Positions 42,163 through 52,689 of a DNA stretch of 64,000 nt are shown piece by piece; within the stretch, counting starts at the first letter, position 1; every line of letters starts with the position of its first letter. The translations under genes were made by a program, and so were the position numbers. The notes beneath the pieces are model-generated. The model ran no database searches, was not told the origin of the DNA, and worked only from the letters and a program-made list of their open reading frames with translations. Source of the stretch: Microglena sp. YARC (lineage: Eukaryota > Chlorophyta > Chlorophyceae > Chlamydomonadales > Chlamydomonadaceae); NCBI GenBank assembly GCA_022414725.1, contig CM039462.1:41187622-41251621 (forward strand), in the 5' to 3' direction.

Positions 42163-45100
42163 GTAAGTGACCTGCGTCTGCAGCCATATTCCTGTGCATG
42201 CTGGGGTTGTCTGCCTGTTATCCTTGTCTTGGCTGTTGATTTCGAGCTTTTGGCCTCTCCAGTCATCGTGCTTGGTGTCCCGTAATCGAGGATTCCCCAC
42301 TTGGCAGCAAGCAAGCATACACGCTTGCCAGTCATATATCACCATAAATAGCTTTTCTCGTGATCCATCAGCATGCCATCGACATCGGCGAAGTACAGTT
42401 CTCCCCCGGCCATGTCGGAGTGATGTCGGATTTGAAGGTCGGATGCACTGCGCTTGCCCTCGATGCCCACAGCTGGAGGATCGAACCTGTTGCCATCTTT
42501 TCGCAATTCCAATCGCTCGCGATCGACTTTGATCGACTATCCATCTGTGAGACGGGCCATCCGGTCATGTAGCCATGCTACGGCAAATTCCTTTGCGCGA
42601 TCGAGCTCGAACCACGCGCGTCGGACCCCTCATCGGCTTATGGGGTTGCGATTCCATCAATCTTTCATGTGATGGTAAAGGGGCAGCCGAATCCTCCCAG
42701 ACCTGTAGCACCTGGTTGGTCACTGGTCGGTCCCAGGTTGCTCCCTGGTTGGTCCGGGCTCTGCGCTCTGGCGCCGTTAGATCGGAGATCGTTTGTCACA
42801 TGGCTCGCTCCACGTGCGCTCGCACATGAACCCGGAGGCGTGGCTCCAACCTTCAGGCTGCGCGCCATCTTCTGCAGCCGCATTACTTGCCAAGTTGGTT
42901 CGAATCTTTTGATCTGTTACTAGGGTTTCTGAACTGTCTCCCTTAGGTGCATGCACTCGGTACTTCAGCGCGAGGTGTAAAATGGTGTACGCTCGGGTAC
43001 GCTAGCCATGTTCCGGTACGCTATGGCTAGCGTCCGCTAGCCATGCACACTAGTCATGTTCCGGTCCGGTCCGTTAGCCATGTTCCGTTAGCCATGGTCC
43101 AGGTTAACCCCACCCTCAGATGGTGATCAGTCTGAAAGGTGATAGTTCATGTGATCATCAATCCGCCCCACGTCATGCCCACACTGTCATATAATTAAAT
43201 TATCACTGTACGTATGTATGTATGTATGTATCAGTCCAGGGGTAGGCCAAATAGGCTTAAGGGCCCAACCGTGACAGGAAGGGCTAAAAAGAAAAAACAT
43301 TGATGAACTAAATTCATCTTTTGTGCCACAGGTCAAGTTCTACTTCTGGGATGGTGGAGCTTTTGTGGTCAATGATAAGGATGAAGTCATCCGATATAGT
43401 ACCGGGTGAGCACCAGGGATTTCTTTTTCCGCTATATAGCGATCGCTAGTTTTGATCCCGTTTTAGCGAAAAATATCGCTGTAAAAAAAAGTAAAAAAAA
43501 AAGTTTTTTTGGGTGCCCTGAATGCCCCTATAAAGCTACAAAAAGCTTTAAAAAGCTGTAGAAAGCACTATAACGCTGGAGGTGGCCTACAATCATTAAG
43601 CTAGGAAAAAAACACTTTAGTTTTGAAAAACAAATCACCGGGTGAGCACAGCATTGTCAAACAACTAGATGCTGATGCTGATGATTACTTTTCCTGGTGC
43701 CCTACAGCCCTACTGGACTCCAAATGTGCCTGCGGGTAGATGGGAGCAAAGAGTTACTTGTAGGGAAAGGCTAAGTTATTTAATACTATTGAAGGATTCA
43801 TATAAGTGAAGGAATCATATTAGTCGAAGGTGGGGCAATAATAAAGTTTGCTGACCGCATGTTCGGAAATTGTTTTTTCCACCCCTGACCCCCCTCCCCC
43901 CGAGGCTTCATATCTGGACACCCAGACAGTATAACATAGTGAAAGGGGGGTCCAAGAGCATCATCACGCCAAGGCCTTTCCAACCATAAAAAAAGAAAAA
44001 GTTTGCTCAAAGTTATTCAGTTTTCAGTATTTTTACGACTTTCTTGGGTAGCTCAGTAGTCTGCGCCCTTGTAGGAGATCACCCAGGTATGAAAAGGACT
44101 GAAGGCGTTATTGTTCGTGAAGGAATAATATTAGTTAATGTTAGACAGCCAAGCTGTCTCACCAGAATTTTAAATTTATTTGAAAAACTAATATTATTGT
44201 GACCAGGTTGTGACACTATAATAATTTTAGTTAATATTTGTTTTGCAAACACTAATATTAGCTGCCGACCCCTAGCTACTTATGCACATCATGACCAGGG
44301 TACCACATGACACACGCTATTGCGTGCTAGCACGCAAGGTTTTGCAGCCTGACTGCACGATTGAAGCAATTTGTTTAACCCCCTCTGGGCGCAGCACACA
44401 GATTTCTGTTTTCTGTGAAGTCAAAAGCGCAACCTAAAAGGAGGCAGTTGTGCATTTAATGCAACCCCAACTGACCAAATGGAGTACCCTGATAATGACA
44501 CAAAAGTCTAGTCCAGAAGACACTAACTGTACAGCGGGCTGTATCTCTCCAGGTCCCAGGACCCCCCAAATTAAGTTGGTTTCAGATTAAAATTTACTGC
44601 GAGACAAAACGATCAGATCACGACATCACGTCTGCTCGCTCAGTTTGATAGGGTTCGCCACCTTCAGCCTTGTCTTCAGCTGACATCCCCCTCCCAGAGG
44701 GTTTTTTTTTTTCTGCTAGGGATAACTTTCCTGTTTAGGATATTTTTCCTGTTAGGAATGACCTTCCTGCTGAGGATCGTTTTCCTGTTAGGGATTACTT
44801 TCCTGTTTATGATCTTGTTCCTGATAGGGATAACTTCTTAGGCCAAGGGGGGCCGGAGTTTGTATCTGTTTCAGAAAGGGGGTCTTTTTGTAGCGATCAA
44901 GGATTTAGTCTCTTTCAAGGTTGGGCTCCTGGTAGCAATTTGGGTTGGCCGGCCCGGGGGCGGGGGGCGGGGCGGACATTCGAGTCGCATGGTAGCGAAA
45001 GGTTTGGACAAAGCAGGGTCCCAGATCACTACAGTTGGTTTGGACACTACAGGCTACAGGCTAAGGTTTGGACAACTACAGGCTAAGGTTTGGACAAAGC

Positions 45101-47199
45101 AGGGTCCCAGATCACTACAGTAGGTTTGGACAAAGCAGGGTCCCAGGTAGCGATCACTACAGGTGGTGGAAAAAATTGTGAGGGGGGAGTGCCCGCTGGT
45201 ATGTTGGAAAAGGTAATGATAACACCTGGTTGGGCGTGGTGTTCAGGGAGCCCGTCGTACGCGGGTAGGGAGCGGTCTTCTACCTCAACTGGACAAGCTA
45301 CCATCGCGGTTGACAAGGACCTGCAATGCCAAGAGCGACCGAAGGGGGGATCAAACCCCCGAATCTTCATCCTCATGGTGATTTGGTCTACCACTAGACC
45401 AATGTGTATCACTGAAAGGGGCTGTATGTTGGAAATTATAAATAACTTATCCCCTCCCAGCCTCTTTCAGTGATATACATTGGTCTAGTGGTAGACTAAG
45501 TCACTGTAAGAATGAAGAGTCGGGGGTTCGACTCCCCCTTCGGTCGCTCTTGGCGTTGCAGGTCGTCGTCAACCGCGATACGTCTCCTACCTCAGCTTGT
45601 CCAGTTGAGGTAGGAGACCGCTCCCCACCCGCGTACGACGGGCTCCCTTAACACCACACCCCATCAGGCGTTAAAATTACCTTTATCCCCTCCCCCCGTC
45701 AGCAATAGCCTCTTCCCGTTCTGCCCAGTCTGGAGGGCGGTATGGTCCAGACCCGGTCGTTAAGGCTTCGGCGACTGGAGTTCGAGCCCCGCTGCCGGAC
45801 GACGGCGGGTGGTTTCTCGAGTCCAACTTTAGAGCCGTGTTGTTTCACTGCTAGGACATGAGCCCCTTATAATCTTTATTTTTGTTATGTAACTGTCTCC
45901 TTGCTCTAATCTTCCTCCCGTGTCTCAGTCTCTATTTGTTCTCTTTCGCTAACACTCCCCACGTCAATCCTTGCAGGACACAGTGCAAGGACAACCAGGC
46001 AGGTCGTGAATAAATAAATATAAATATAAATGAACAACTAATCCCCTCCCCCCCACGACAAGCCTTGCAGAATGTAAATAAATATTAATAACTAATCCCC
46101 TCCCCCCCACGACAAGCCTTGCAGGACACAGTACAAGGACAACCGGGCAGGTCGTAAATAAATATATAAATATGAATAAACAACTAATCCCCTCCCCCCC
46201 ACGACAAGCCTTGCAAGACGTGAATAAAAATAAATAAATAAATAACTCATCCCCTCCCCCCAACATCAACCCTTGCAGGACACAGTACAATTACAACCGG
46301 GCAGGTCGTAAATAAATACATATTAATAAGTAACTGATCTCCTCCCTTCCACGCTAAACCTTGCAGGACACAGTACAAGGACAACCGGGCAGGTTGTAAA
46401 TAAATTAATATAAATAAATAAATTATCCCCTCTTCCCCACGTCAACCCTTGCATGATGAAAATAAATATGAAAAAATAACTTATCCCCTTCCCCCCACGT
46501 CAACCCTTGCAGGACACAGTACATGGACAACCGGGCAGGTTGTAAATAAATAAATAAATATAAATAAATAAAGAACTAATCCCCTCCCCTTTCACGTCAA
46601 CCCTTGCAGGACACAGTACAAGGACAACCGCGCAGGTTGTAACTATATATATATATAAATATAAATAAACAACAAATCCCCCCCCCCCACCCCCCACCAC
46701 CACCACCACCACCACTACCACCACGTCAAGCCTTACAAGACGTAAATAAATATAAACTAATAACTTATCCCCCCCCCACCCCTCCTCACGTCAACCCTTG
46801 CAGGACACAGTACAAGGACAACCGCGCAGGTTGTAACTTTGAGGTTGTAAGCTCAACTGGAAAAAATAGGACTGAGAAGGTTCTGATTGGGGATAAGTTC
46901 AGGCTGCGTTACTTGATCGATGGGGATGAGGAGGAGACAAAGCAGGAGGAGAAGTTTGTGTTCTTAGGAGAAGACAGCAAGCTGTATGTCGGCAATGAGC
47001 CCGGTGAGGAGTCATCTACCTTTGAGATTCGCATCAAACACGCTGAGGTAAGAAGAATTGAGATGTGGGTCATCGCCCCTCGAAATTTACATCAAGCACT
47101 CTGAGGTAAGATTTACTTTGTTATAAGGTTCTGTACACCGGTAATTTGGCATCTAGCCATCTGCAGAATATAATACCCTCCCCCCCCCCCCCCCCCCCC

Positions 47200-47286
<87 letters not shown>

Positions 47287-48149
47287 TGGCGATAGGCACG
47301 GAAAACAGGGAGTGTGACAGGGTTCGAACATAGACCTTATAGATATGTCCAGGTCTCTGTTTACCTGTTTTAACTGTTTTATCTGTTTACCTTTTCACTA
47401 ACAGTTCAACGACTTGTCAATCTCATGCCTACGTAAGCTGCAACATCATATGGGCAAATTGGATGGTCGGCAGGCTGTGCTGCTGTCCTGTCTCCGCAGT
47501 GATTTGCTGAGTTTATGTAACGAATCCTCTCTCTCTGATTTGCTGAGTTTGTGTAACGAATCCTCTCTCTCTGATTGGCTGAGTTTATGTAACGAATCCT
47601 CTCTCTATGTGGGTTCTCAACCGGTGTTGATGTGGATCGTTGCATTGTAGTTCATGCAATCCAGCTTGCAGGCATGCTGGTGATGAGTGGGGTGGCTGAT
47701 TCAGTAAGGTAGGGGTCGGCTATGTTATATCATATTAGTGAATAGATTATATTATTTAATATCATATAATATTAGTCGGACGAGCCGTCTCACCAGAATT
47801 TTAAATTTATTTGAAAAACTAATATTATTGTGACACCGTGATAATATTAGTTAATATTAGTTTTTCAAACACTAATATTAGTTGCCGTTCCCTAAGTATA
47901 GATGATGGGGTTGGTGAGGCTGTGGCTCATGGATTCTAGTATGTGTCTGTCTGTGTGTGTCCGTCCATGTGTGTGTGTGTCCGTTACGACCTACTTTTTC
48001 AGGTTTCACGTCAAATCTTCAAAAAACGGAACATTCTATTTCATATTGCAATTATTAGACATTATGATATGCTGGTCCCTATGTGTGTGTGGAGGGGTGG
48101 GGCAATATGATATCATATAATATGCTGGTCCCTATGTATGGTTTTGTGT

Positions 48150-48194
<45 letters not shown>

Positions 48195-48992
48195 TCAGAG
48201 GGTTATACCTTTGTCAATAAACCTTCCACCCACCATCCTCCACCCTCCACCCCCTAACCCCACTCACCCTCCACCCCTTACCCCACCCAAGTTCCTAACC
48301 CTGCTCCCCCCCCTGCACATAATCAACAACATGACTGTCTCCCTCCTTGCAGAAGTGCCCACATGGCAAAGAGTGCTTGGGGCGAGGAGCAGGACCACCA
48401 CACTGAATCATGTTTTTCCATTCAGAGGGTGAAACCTTTTTCAAGAAACCTTCCTCCCCCAACCCACCATCCTCCACCCTCCACCCCTTCCCCACCCAAA
48501 TTCTGCACCCTGCCCCCCCCCCCCCCCCCCCCCCCTCCCCCTCCCCCTGCACATAATCATCAACATAACTGTCTCCCTCCTTGCAGAAGTGCCCACATGG
48601 CAAAGAGTGCTTGGGGCGACCCATCTCTCATGTCGACACCTAAGGCCAGAAGAAGTACACCTAAACCCTAAACCCTAAACTGTCTCCCATGTCGACACCT
48701 ATGGCCAGAAGAAGTACACCTAAACCCTAAACCCTAAACTGTCTCCCATGTCGACACCTACGGCCAGAAGAAGTACACCTAAACCCTAAACCCTAAACTG
48801 TCTCTCACCTTGCAGAAGTGCCCACATGGCAAAGATTGCTTGGGGCGACCCGTCTCCCATGTCGACACCTATGGCCAGAAGTTGATTCACTCCAAATCAG
48901 GAGGCACGTGTGGCGGTGACAGGAATGAACAGAGTGTGTGTGGTAAATCAGTTGGATCGTGGAGAAACTACCAACTCAGCATGGGCGGATAA
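41857..48992 (+). CDS. Secreted acidic protein of unknown family, 3' end uncertain
   Basis: ATG 41857. Exons 41857-42162, 43332-43405 and 46804-47047 join in matching phases to 208 codons. Residues 1-25 form a signal peptide (LIIALACLLVSG core). Residues 60-95 are Tyr/Asp/Glu-rich (DTDYYDYSWLEAYDYEFDWD). The next exons give KFYFWDGGAFVV and a lysine/glutamate-rich stretch with DKFRLRYLIDGDEEE and KFVFLGEDSKLYVG, which reads like a beta-rich extracellular domain. A likely fourth exon starts at 47405 (FNDLSISCLR) with donor GTAAGC. A terminal frame to 48992 contains CPHGKDCLGRP and GGTCGGDRNEQSVCG, but its phase does not match that donor, so an exon may be missing. I do not recognise the family. 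Confidence 0.6.
42163..43331 (+). other. Gene 3 intron 1
   Basis: Mostly unique, moderately GC-rich sequence without edge arrays. Short GCTAGCCATG/TTCCGGT repeats lie at 42985-43100, GTATGTATGTAT at 43208 and an inverted family 4 repeat at 43228-43318. Confidence 0.55.
43332..43405 (+). CDS. Gene 3 exon 2
   Basis: Acceptor CACAG, phase 0 in, donor GTGAGC, phase 2 out. Encodes VKFYFWDGGAFVVNDKDE and ends IRYST. The donor lies inside the target duplication of the MITE that follows. Confidence 0.75.
43414..43641. mobile_element. CAGGGATTT-family MITE inserted at a splice donor
   Basis: Begins CAGGGATTTC; the right end is close to AAAAACAAATCACCGG. Flanked by GTGAGCAC at 43406-43413 and 43642-43649. 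Because GTGAGC is the exon 2 donor, the insertion has doubled it. Even ACCGGGTGAGCAC (13 bp) is present on both sides. Carries the CGCTATATAGCGATCGCTAG core of its family. Confidence 0.75.
44100..44275. mobile_element. TAGGG-type element variant
   Basis: Shares CACCAGAATTTTAAATTTAT, GAAAAACTAATATTATTGTG and ACTAATATTAG with 47710-47894 and ends GCCGACCCCTA. The left end was not fixed. Confidence 0.5.
44296..44491. mobile_element. CAGGGTACT-family MITE, diverged, 8-bp target duplication
   Basis: 196 bp, CAGGGTACCAC to GGAGTACCCTG. Flanks ATCATGAC (44288-44295) and ATAATGAC (44492-44499) match at 7 of 8. The interior has lost much of the GCGC symmetry, so it is an older copy. Confidence 0.75.
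44690..45180 (+). repeat. Two short tandem arrays in gene 3 intron 2
   Basis: GATAACTTTCCTGTTAGGA variants at 44720-44840, and GGTTTGGACAAAGCAGGGTC plus CCAGATCACTACAG units at 44998-45170. Confidence 0.75.
45211..45423 (-). mobile_element. tRNA-derived SINE with 12-bp target duplication
   Basis: Minus orientation. GTATGTTGGAAA flanks at 45199-45210 and 45424-45435. Contains complements of box B (GGGATCAAACCCCC, one change) and box A (TACCACTAGACC), body TAGGGAGCGGTCTTCTACCT and tail GATAACACCTGGTTGGGCG. Confidence 0.9.
45459..45682 (+). mobile_element. tRNA-derived SINE with 12-bp target duplication, plus strand
   Basis: TTATCCCCTCCC flanks at 45447-45458 and 45683-45694. Reads TTGGTCTAGTGGTAGAC (box A), then GGGGGTTCGACTCCCCC (box B), about 45 bp apart as in a tRNA, then TCTTGGCGTTGCAGG, a CTACCTCA...TGAGGTAG hairpin and the tail CCCATCAGGCGTT. 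With the copy 36 bp upstream it makes an inverted pair. Confidence 0.9.
45725..45800 (+). other. tRNA-like sequence, probably a degenerate retroposon head
   Basis: ATGGTCCAGACCCGG resembles box A and GGAGTTCGAGCCCC resembles box B; GGCGGT can pair with GCTGCC around them. The D-loop-like GTTAAGGC is present but a proper anticodon arm is not. Not a functional tRNA as read. Confidence 0.35.
45965..46803 (+). repeat. About eight upstream copies of the gene 3 exon 3 start
   Basis: Units of ~110 bp and truncated units: CAACCCTTGCAGGACACAGT plus ACAAGGACAACCGGGCAGGT, then GTAAATAAATA and CTTATCCCCTCCCCCC. They repeat the acceptor and TQYKDNRAG and then fall into AATAAATA, where exon 3 continues. 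Confidence 0.9.
46804..47047 (+). CDS. Gene 3 exon 3
   Basis: Acceptor TTGCAG, phase 2 in and 0 out, donor GTAAGA. Encodes TQYKDNRAGCNFEVVSSTG to FEIRIKHAE. The acceptor was recognised because the upstream array repeats it; the next AG downstream would put a stop in frame. A downstream copy of the exon end plus donor lies at 47075-47112. Confidence 0.8.
47179..47286 (+). repeat. Poly(C) tract, about 108 bp
   Basis: Almost uninterrupted C with one T near 47200. Length may be an assembly estimate. Confidence 0.95.
47405..47434 (+). CDS. Probable gene 3 exon 4
   Basis: Strong acceptor (pyrimidine tract, CTAACAG) followed in phase 0 by FNDLSISCL and a GTAAGC donor, phase 1. A very small exon. 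If not spliced there the frame stays open into repeats of CTGAGTTTATGTAACGAATC at 47505-47620. Confidence 0.5.
47710..47894. mobile_element. TAGGG-end MITE
   Basis: TAGGGGTCGGCTATGTTATA to TTAGTTGCCGTTCCCTA, with AATATTAG repeats and CACCAGAATTTTAAATTTAT. Flanks do not match clearly. Confidence 0.6.
48345..48805 (+). repeat. Upstream copies of the last gene 3 exon with telomere-type repeats
   Basis: CTTGCAGAAGTGCCCACATG plus GCAAAGAGTGCTTGGGGCGA occurs at about 48345 and 48582, before the copy at 48811. Between them, three 62-bp units join GTCTCCCATGTCGACACCTA and GGCCAGAAGAAGTACACC (exon text) to AAACCCTAAACCCTAAAC. A G run lies at 48164-48190 and a C run at 48508-48530. Confidence 0.85.
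48818..48992 (+). CDS. Probable gene 3 terminal exon
   Basis: After acceptor TTGCAG (to 48817) the frame reads KCPHGKDCLGRPVSHVDT, then GGTCGGDRNEQSVCGKS and ends SMGG with TAA at 48990-48992. Cys pattern favours this frame. The phase conflict with exon 4 means the link is unproven. Confidence 0.45.
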
Positions 48993-49126
48993 GCGTTTCT
49001 ACATGGCCACTGACAAAGATCACTTGCTCCACTAGAATGCTCCTATCTCATACCACACACACACTCAATTACCATGGTAAATCAGTTAGATCTTGGAGGA
49101 ACTACCAACTCAGCATGGGCAGATAA

Positions 49127-49249
49127 CAGGGATTTTGTTTCAAATCTGGAAGTTTTTTCCTAGCTGGGTGGGGTTCTTTACAGCGGCAATTTGGGCCAAA
49201 ACGGGGTAAAAAGTAGTGGTCGCTGTATTTAGCGGAAACAAATCCCATA
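49127..49249. mobile_element. CAGGGATTT-family MITE, short copy
   Basis: CAGGGATTTTG to AAACAAATCCCATA with the GGTCGCTGTATTTAGCG core. Flanks GCAGATAA and GAGGATAA match at 6 of 8. It sits in a duplicated piece of the gene 3 3' end (ACTACCAACTCAGCATGGGC). Confidence 0.5.
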
Positions 49250-49437
49250 GAGGATAAGCCTCTCTTTATGGCCACAGACATGGGTCACTTGCTACACTAG
49301 GATGCTCATATCTCACTGCTCAGTGGGCCAAACCATTTTGGATTAGTAGGTGTGGGAGAGGGCATCAGAAACTATGCAAGCTTATAGGGATGTCAATATC
49401 GTACTGGTCCCCAAGATTATGGCACGAGATATCATAC

Positions 49438-49439
<2 letters not shown>

Positions 49440-49468
<29 letters not shown>

Positions 49469-50240
49469 CTCCTGGGTCGTGCACGTATAGTCAGAAGAGA
49501 GAGAGGGGGAGAGAGAGAGTTCCATTGGTCTCAAGCCCATACATGAGAGAGAGAAAGGGAGATAGAAAAGCTCCTGGTCGTGCACATATAGTCAAAAGAG
49601 AGAGAGTGAGAGAGAGAGAGTTCCATTGGTCTCAAGCCCATACATGAGAGAGAGAAAGGGAGATAGAAAAGCTCCTGGTCGTGCACAGATAGTCAAAAGA
49701 GAGAGAGTGAGAGAGAGAGAGTTCCATTGGTCTCAAGCCCATACATGAGAGAGAGAAAGGGAGATAGAAAGAGCTCCTGGTCGTGCACATATAGTCAAAA
49801 GAGAGAGAGTGAGAGAGAGAGAGTTCCATTGGTCTCAAGCCCATACATGAGAGAGAGAAAGGGAGATAGAAAAGCTCCTGGTCGTGCACATATAGTCAGA
49901 TGAGAGAGAGTGAGAGAGAGAGAGTTCCATTGGTCTCAAGCCCATACATGAGAGAGGGAAAGAGAGATCCATTGGGCTCAAGCCCATACATAAGAGAGAG
50001 AGAAAGGGAGAGATGAAAAGAGCTCCTGGTCGTGCACATAAAGTCAGAAGAGAGAGACAGAGAGTTCAATCGGGCTCAAGCCCGTGTATAAGAGAGGGAG
50101 AGAGATCCATTGGGATCAAGCCCATACATGAGAGAGAGAGAGAGAGAGAGATCTCCTGGGTCGTGCACATATGGTCAGAAGAGAGAGAGAGAGAGAGTTC
50201 CATTGGGCTCAAGCCCATACATTAGAGAGAGAGAGAGCCC
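49440..50240 (+). repeat. GA-rich ~112-bp tandem array
   Basis: About seven units with GAGTTCCATTGGTCTCAAGC, CCATACATGAGAGAGAGAAA and GCTCCTGGTCGTGCACATAT. Lies 3' of gene 3. Confidence 0.9.
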
Positions 50241-50264
50241 GCTTGAGTTGTCGCTGCTATTATG

Positions 50265-51310
50265 GTGCTATGCTTGGTGGTTGGCCCCAGTGCAAACAAA
50301 CAGACTGGCTCCCTCAACCTCACGCCTTGAAATTAGGCGTAATCTTTATTAATTTATGCTGCCATTTTTGCCGCTGCTATCATTCGCATTTGTTGCTGCT
50401 ATTTGTGTCGCTGCTATTATTCGCATTCGTTGTGATCTGAAAGTTGCTCAAATATAGTTATGGATGTGCACAGTGCTTTCGTATAGTGCTTACAGTGCTA
50501 CAATGTTACTTGGTTACATGGCTCCAGCCTTTAAGACTGCTCGCCGTCTTCGGCAGTAACATAATAAATGCAAAGAAAAGCATTGTTATATATTATTAGC
50601 TACAATGCTACAATGCTACAGTTATTATATATTATTAGCTACAATGCTATAGTTGTTATTAATTATAAGCTATTATTGCGTATTATTAGCTACAATGCTA
50701 CAATGCTACAGTTATTATATATTATTAGCTATTATTATATATTATTATTAGCTACATTGCTACAATGATATTAGCTGCAAAGCTACAATGCTATTAGCTA
50801 CAATGCTACAATGAAATTAGCTGCAAAGCTACAGTGCTCTTGCACAGTGTTTAAATTAGTGTTGGCAGTGCCTGGGTGGGGCGTAAGCCTTCCAGAGTGA
50901 TGTTTTGAACATATGATGCAGGTTGTGTGATATCATGTGCTATCATACTCGCCTTTGGTCAGTATCATATAATGTGCCGTTCCCTTGGTATGCTGAGGTG
51001 TGATTAAACAACATTGGTCCTACCTGTCTACCTCAAACTAGAGCATGCGGGTGGTTGCAGTACAGGGGTTGGTGGTTGGCCCCGTTGCAAGCAAGTGGGC
51101 TGCACCCCCCCGGTCCCCCCAACCTCACGCCTCGTAATAAGTGGCACCATTTATGTATTCTGTATTGTATTATTTATTGCAGTACAGGGGTTGGTGGTTG
51201 GCTCCGTTGCAAGCAAGTGGGCTGCACCCCCCCGGCCCCCCCAACCTCACGCCTCGTAACAAGTGGCACCCTTTATGCATTCTTTATTGTGTTATTTATT
51301 GCAGTACAGA
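50265..51310. repeat. Family 3 copies, TATTATTAGCTACAATGCTA array and TAGGG element fragment
   Basis: Family 3 at 50265-50345, 51067-51145 and 51183-51265 (the last two in a ~116-bp tandem duplication). Positions 50580-50830 are ATTAGCTACAATGCTACA repeats. 50920-50990 carries the TAGGG-type text TACTCGCCTTTGGTCAGTAT. No gene. Confidence 0.65.
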
Positions 51311-51734
51311 GGTGGCCAAATAGGTTGAAGGGATTTGGCCACCCTGTACTTCATACAATTCATAATTTCTACCCTGACAGCCTGACAGCGTTTTGTCAAC
51401 GTTCCTGGTGTAGGCTGTTTCAAATAAAGTTACATGAAGGCCTAGGCTTCAATTCAAATTCAGATACAGTTACACCAAGGTCTAGTCTTGATGCTTGCTG
51501 CACCTCATGCTGAACAGCATGATGGATTATTTTAGTTGACCGCTGTTCAAATGTTATGATATAAATCGCTACAACTCGTGAGTTATATCCTGTACTGCCC
51601 GGTAGGTTTCCTTATGGAATATAAACCTCCCAGTGCAGTATATTCTCACAATTATGATCCTGCCCTTGACGGCTCATGTAACTTTATCTAAGCTTCACTT
51701 TCATGCGATATGATGCTGTCCTAAAAAGAAGTCC

Positions 51735-52056
51735 TCACTCTTGAGTGACCTCACTCTAGAGTGACCTATACTCTAGAGTGTCCTCACTCTATAGTGACCT
51801 ATACCTGATTATCACTCTAGAGTGACCTATACCTAGAGTGTCCTCACTCCTGAGTGACCTATACCTGATTATCACTCTAGAGTGACCTATACCTAGAGTG
51901 TCCTCACTCCTGAGTGACCTATACCTGATTATCACTCTAGAGTGACCTATACCTACAGTGTCCTCACTCCTGAGTGACCTATACCTGATTATCACTCTAG
52001 AGTGACCTATACCTAGAGTGTCCTCACTCCTGAGTGACCTATACCTGATTATCGGC
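51735..52056 (+). repeat. 60-bp tandem array with CACTCTAGAGTG palindromes
   Basis: Five near-identical units: CTATACCTGATTATCACTCT, AGAGTGACCTATACCTAGAG and TGTCCTCACTCCTGAGTGAC. High identity points to recent expansion. Confidence 0.9.
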
Positions 52057-52482
52057 ATTTCGCTGCATCTGGACACAAATTTGCGTACCCCCGTCGGTAA
52101 AATGATGGTTTGGGGTTCAGTTCATCAACGCATTTTCGTGTTAGCCCCTCCTATCACGGTTTGGCAAGTCCCTTAAGCCTATTTGGCCTACCCCTGAGCT
52201 GTAACATACATACATACTGGTGCCTTTTTTATTGTACCTGGGTTCGACTTCATAGTCTGTCAGCCATTAGGCTGCTTACCGTCTGCGCCTGGAGTTGCTG
52301 GCTACTCCCACGTAGGGTGTTGATATACCGGTGTATGCATAGTACGAACATCGGGCCCCTGCAAAAAAAAAAGTTGACGAAGTTGATGGGGTTCAGTTCA
52401 CCATTTCTTGTTTTTGTAAACTGCCTCTCCTCTTTTTAAGGTTGGGTATGTGCCTTCAACCTATTGGGCTACCCATGGACAG

Positions 52483-52677
52483 CAGGGTAATTCAAAACGC
52501 GCGCTTTTGCGCTTTTGAGCGCTGACTTTTTGACCCCCTCTGCGCTTTAAGCGCAGTTTTTTGCAACCCCTTGTGGGCGCTGCAAGCAATTTTTGCGCTA
52601 TTTGCACTACAAAGCGCAGTTTTTTTGTTTTCAAGTGCGCTAAAGCGCTGGCCAGATTGGCCATTTGAAGTACCCTG
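52483..52677. mobile_element. CAGGGTACT-family MITE, perfect 8-bp target duplication
   Basis: 195 bp, CAGGGTAATTC to GAAGTACCCTG. ATGGACAG flanks at 52475-52482 and 52678-52685. It landed in a family 4 repeat (CTACCCATGGACAG...), whose sequence is restored if the element and one flank are removed. Confidence 0.9.
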
Positions 52678-52689
52678 ATGGACAGTACA

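Noticed and set aside
45462..45545. Functional tRNA gene
   Set aside because: Box A and box B are present, but the sequence is the head of a dispersed SINE with target duplications, and other copies share its non-tRNA body.
47113..47331. Gly-rich minus-strand frame
   Set aside because: Translation of the poly(C) tract.
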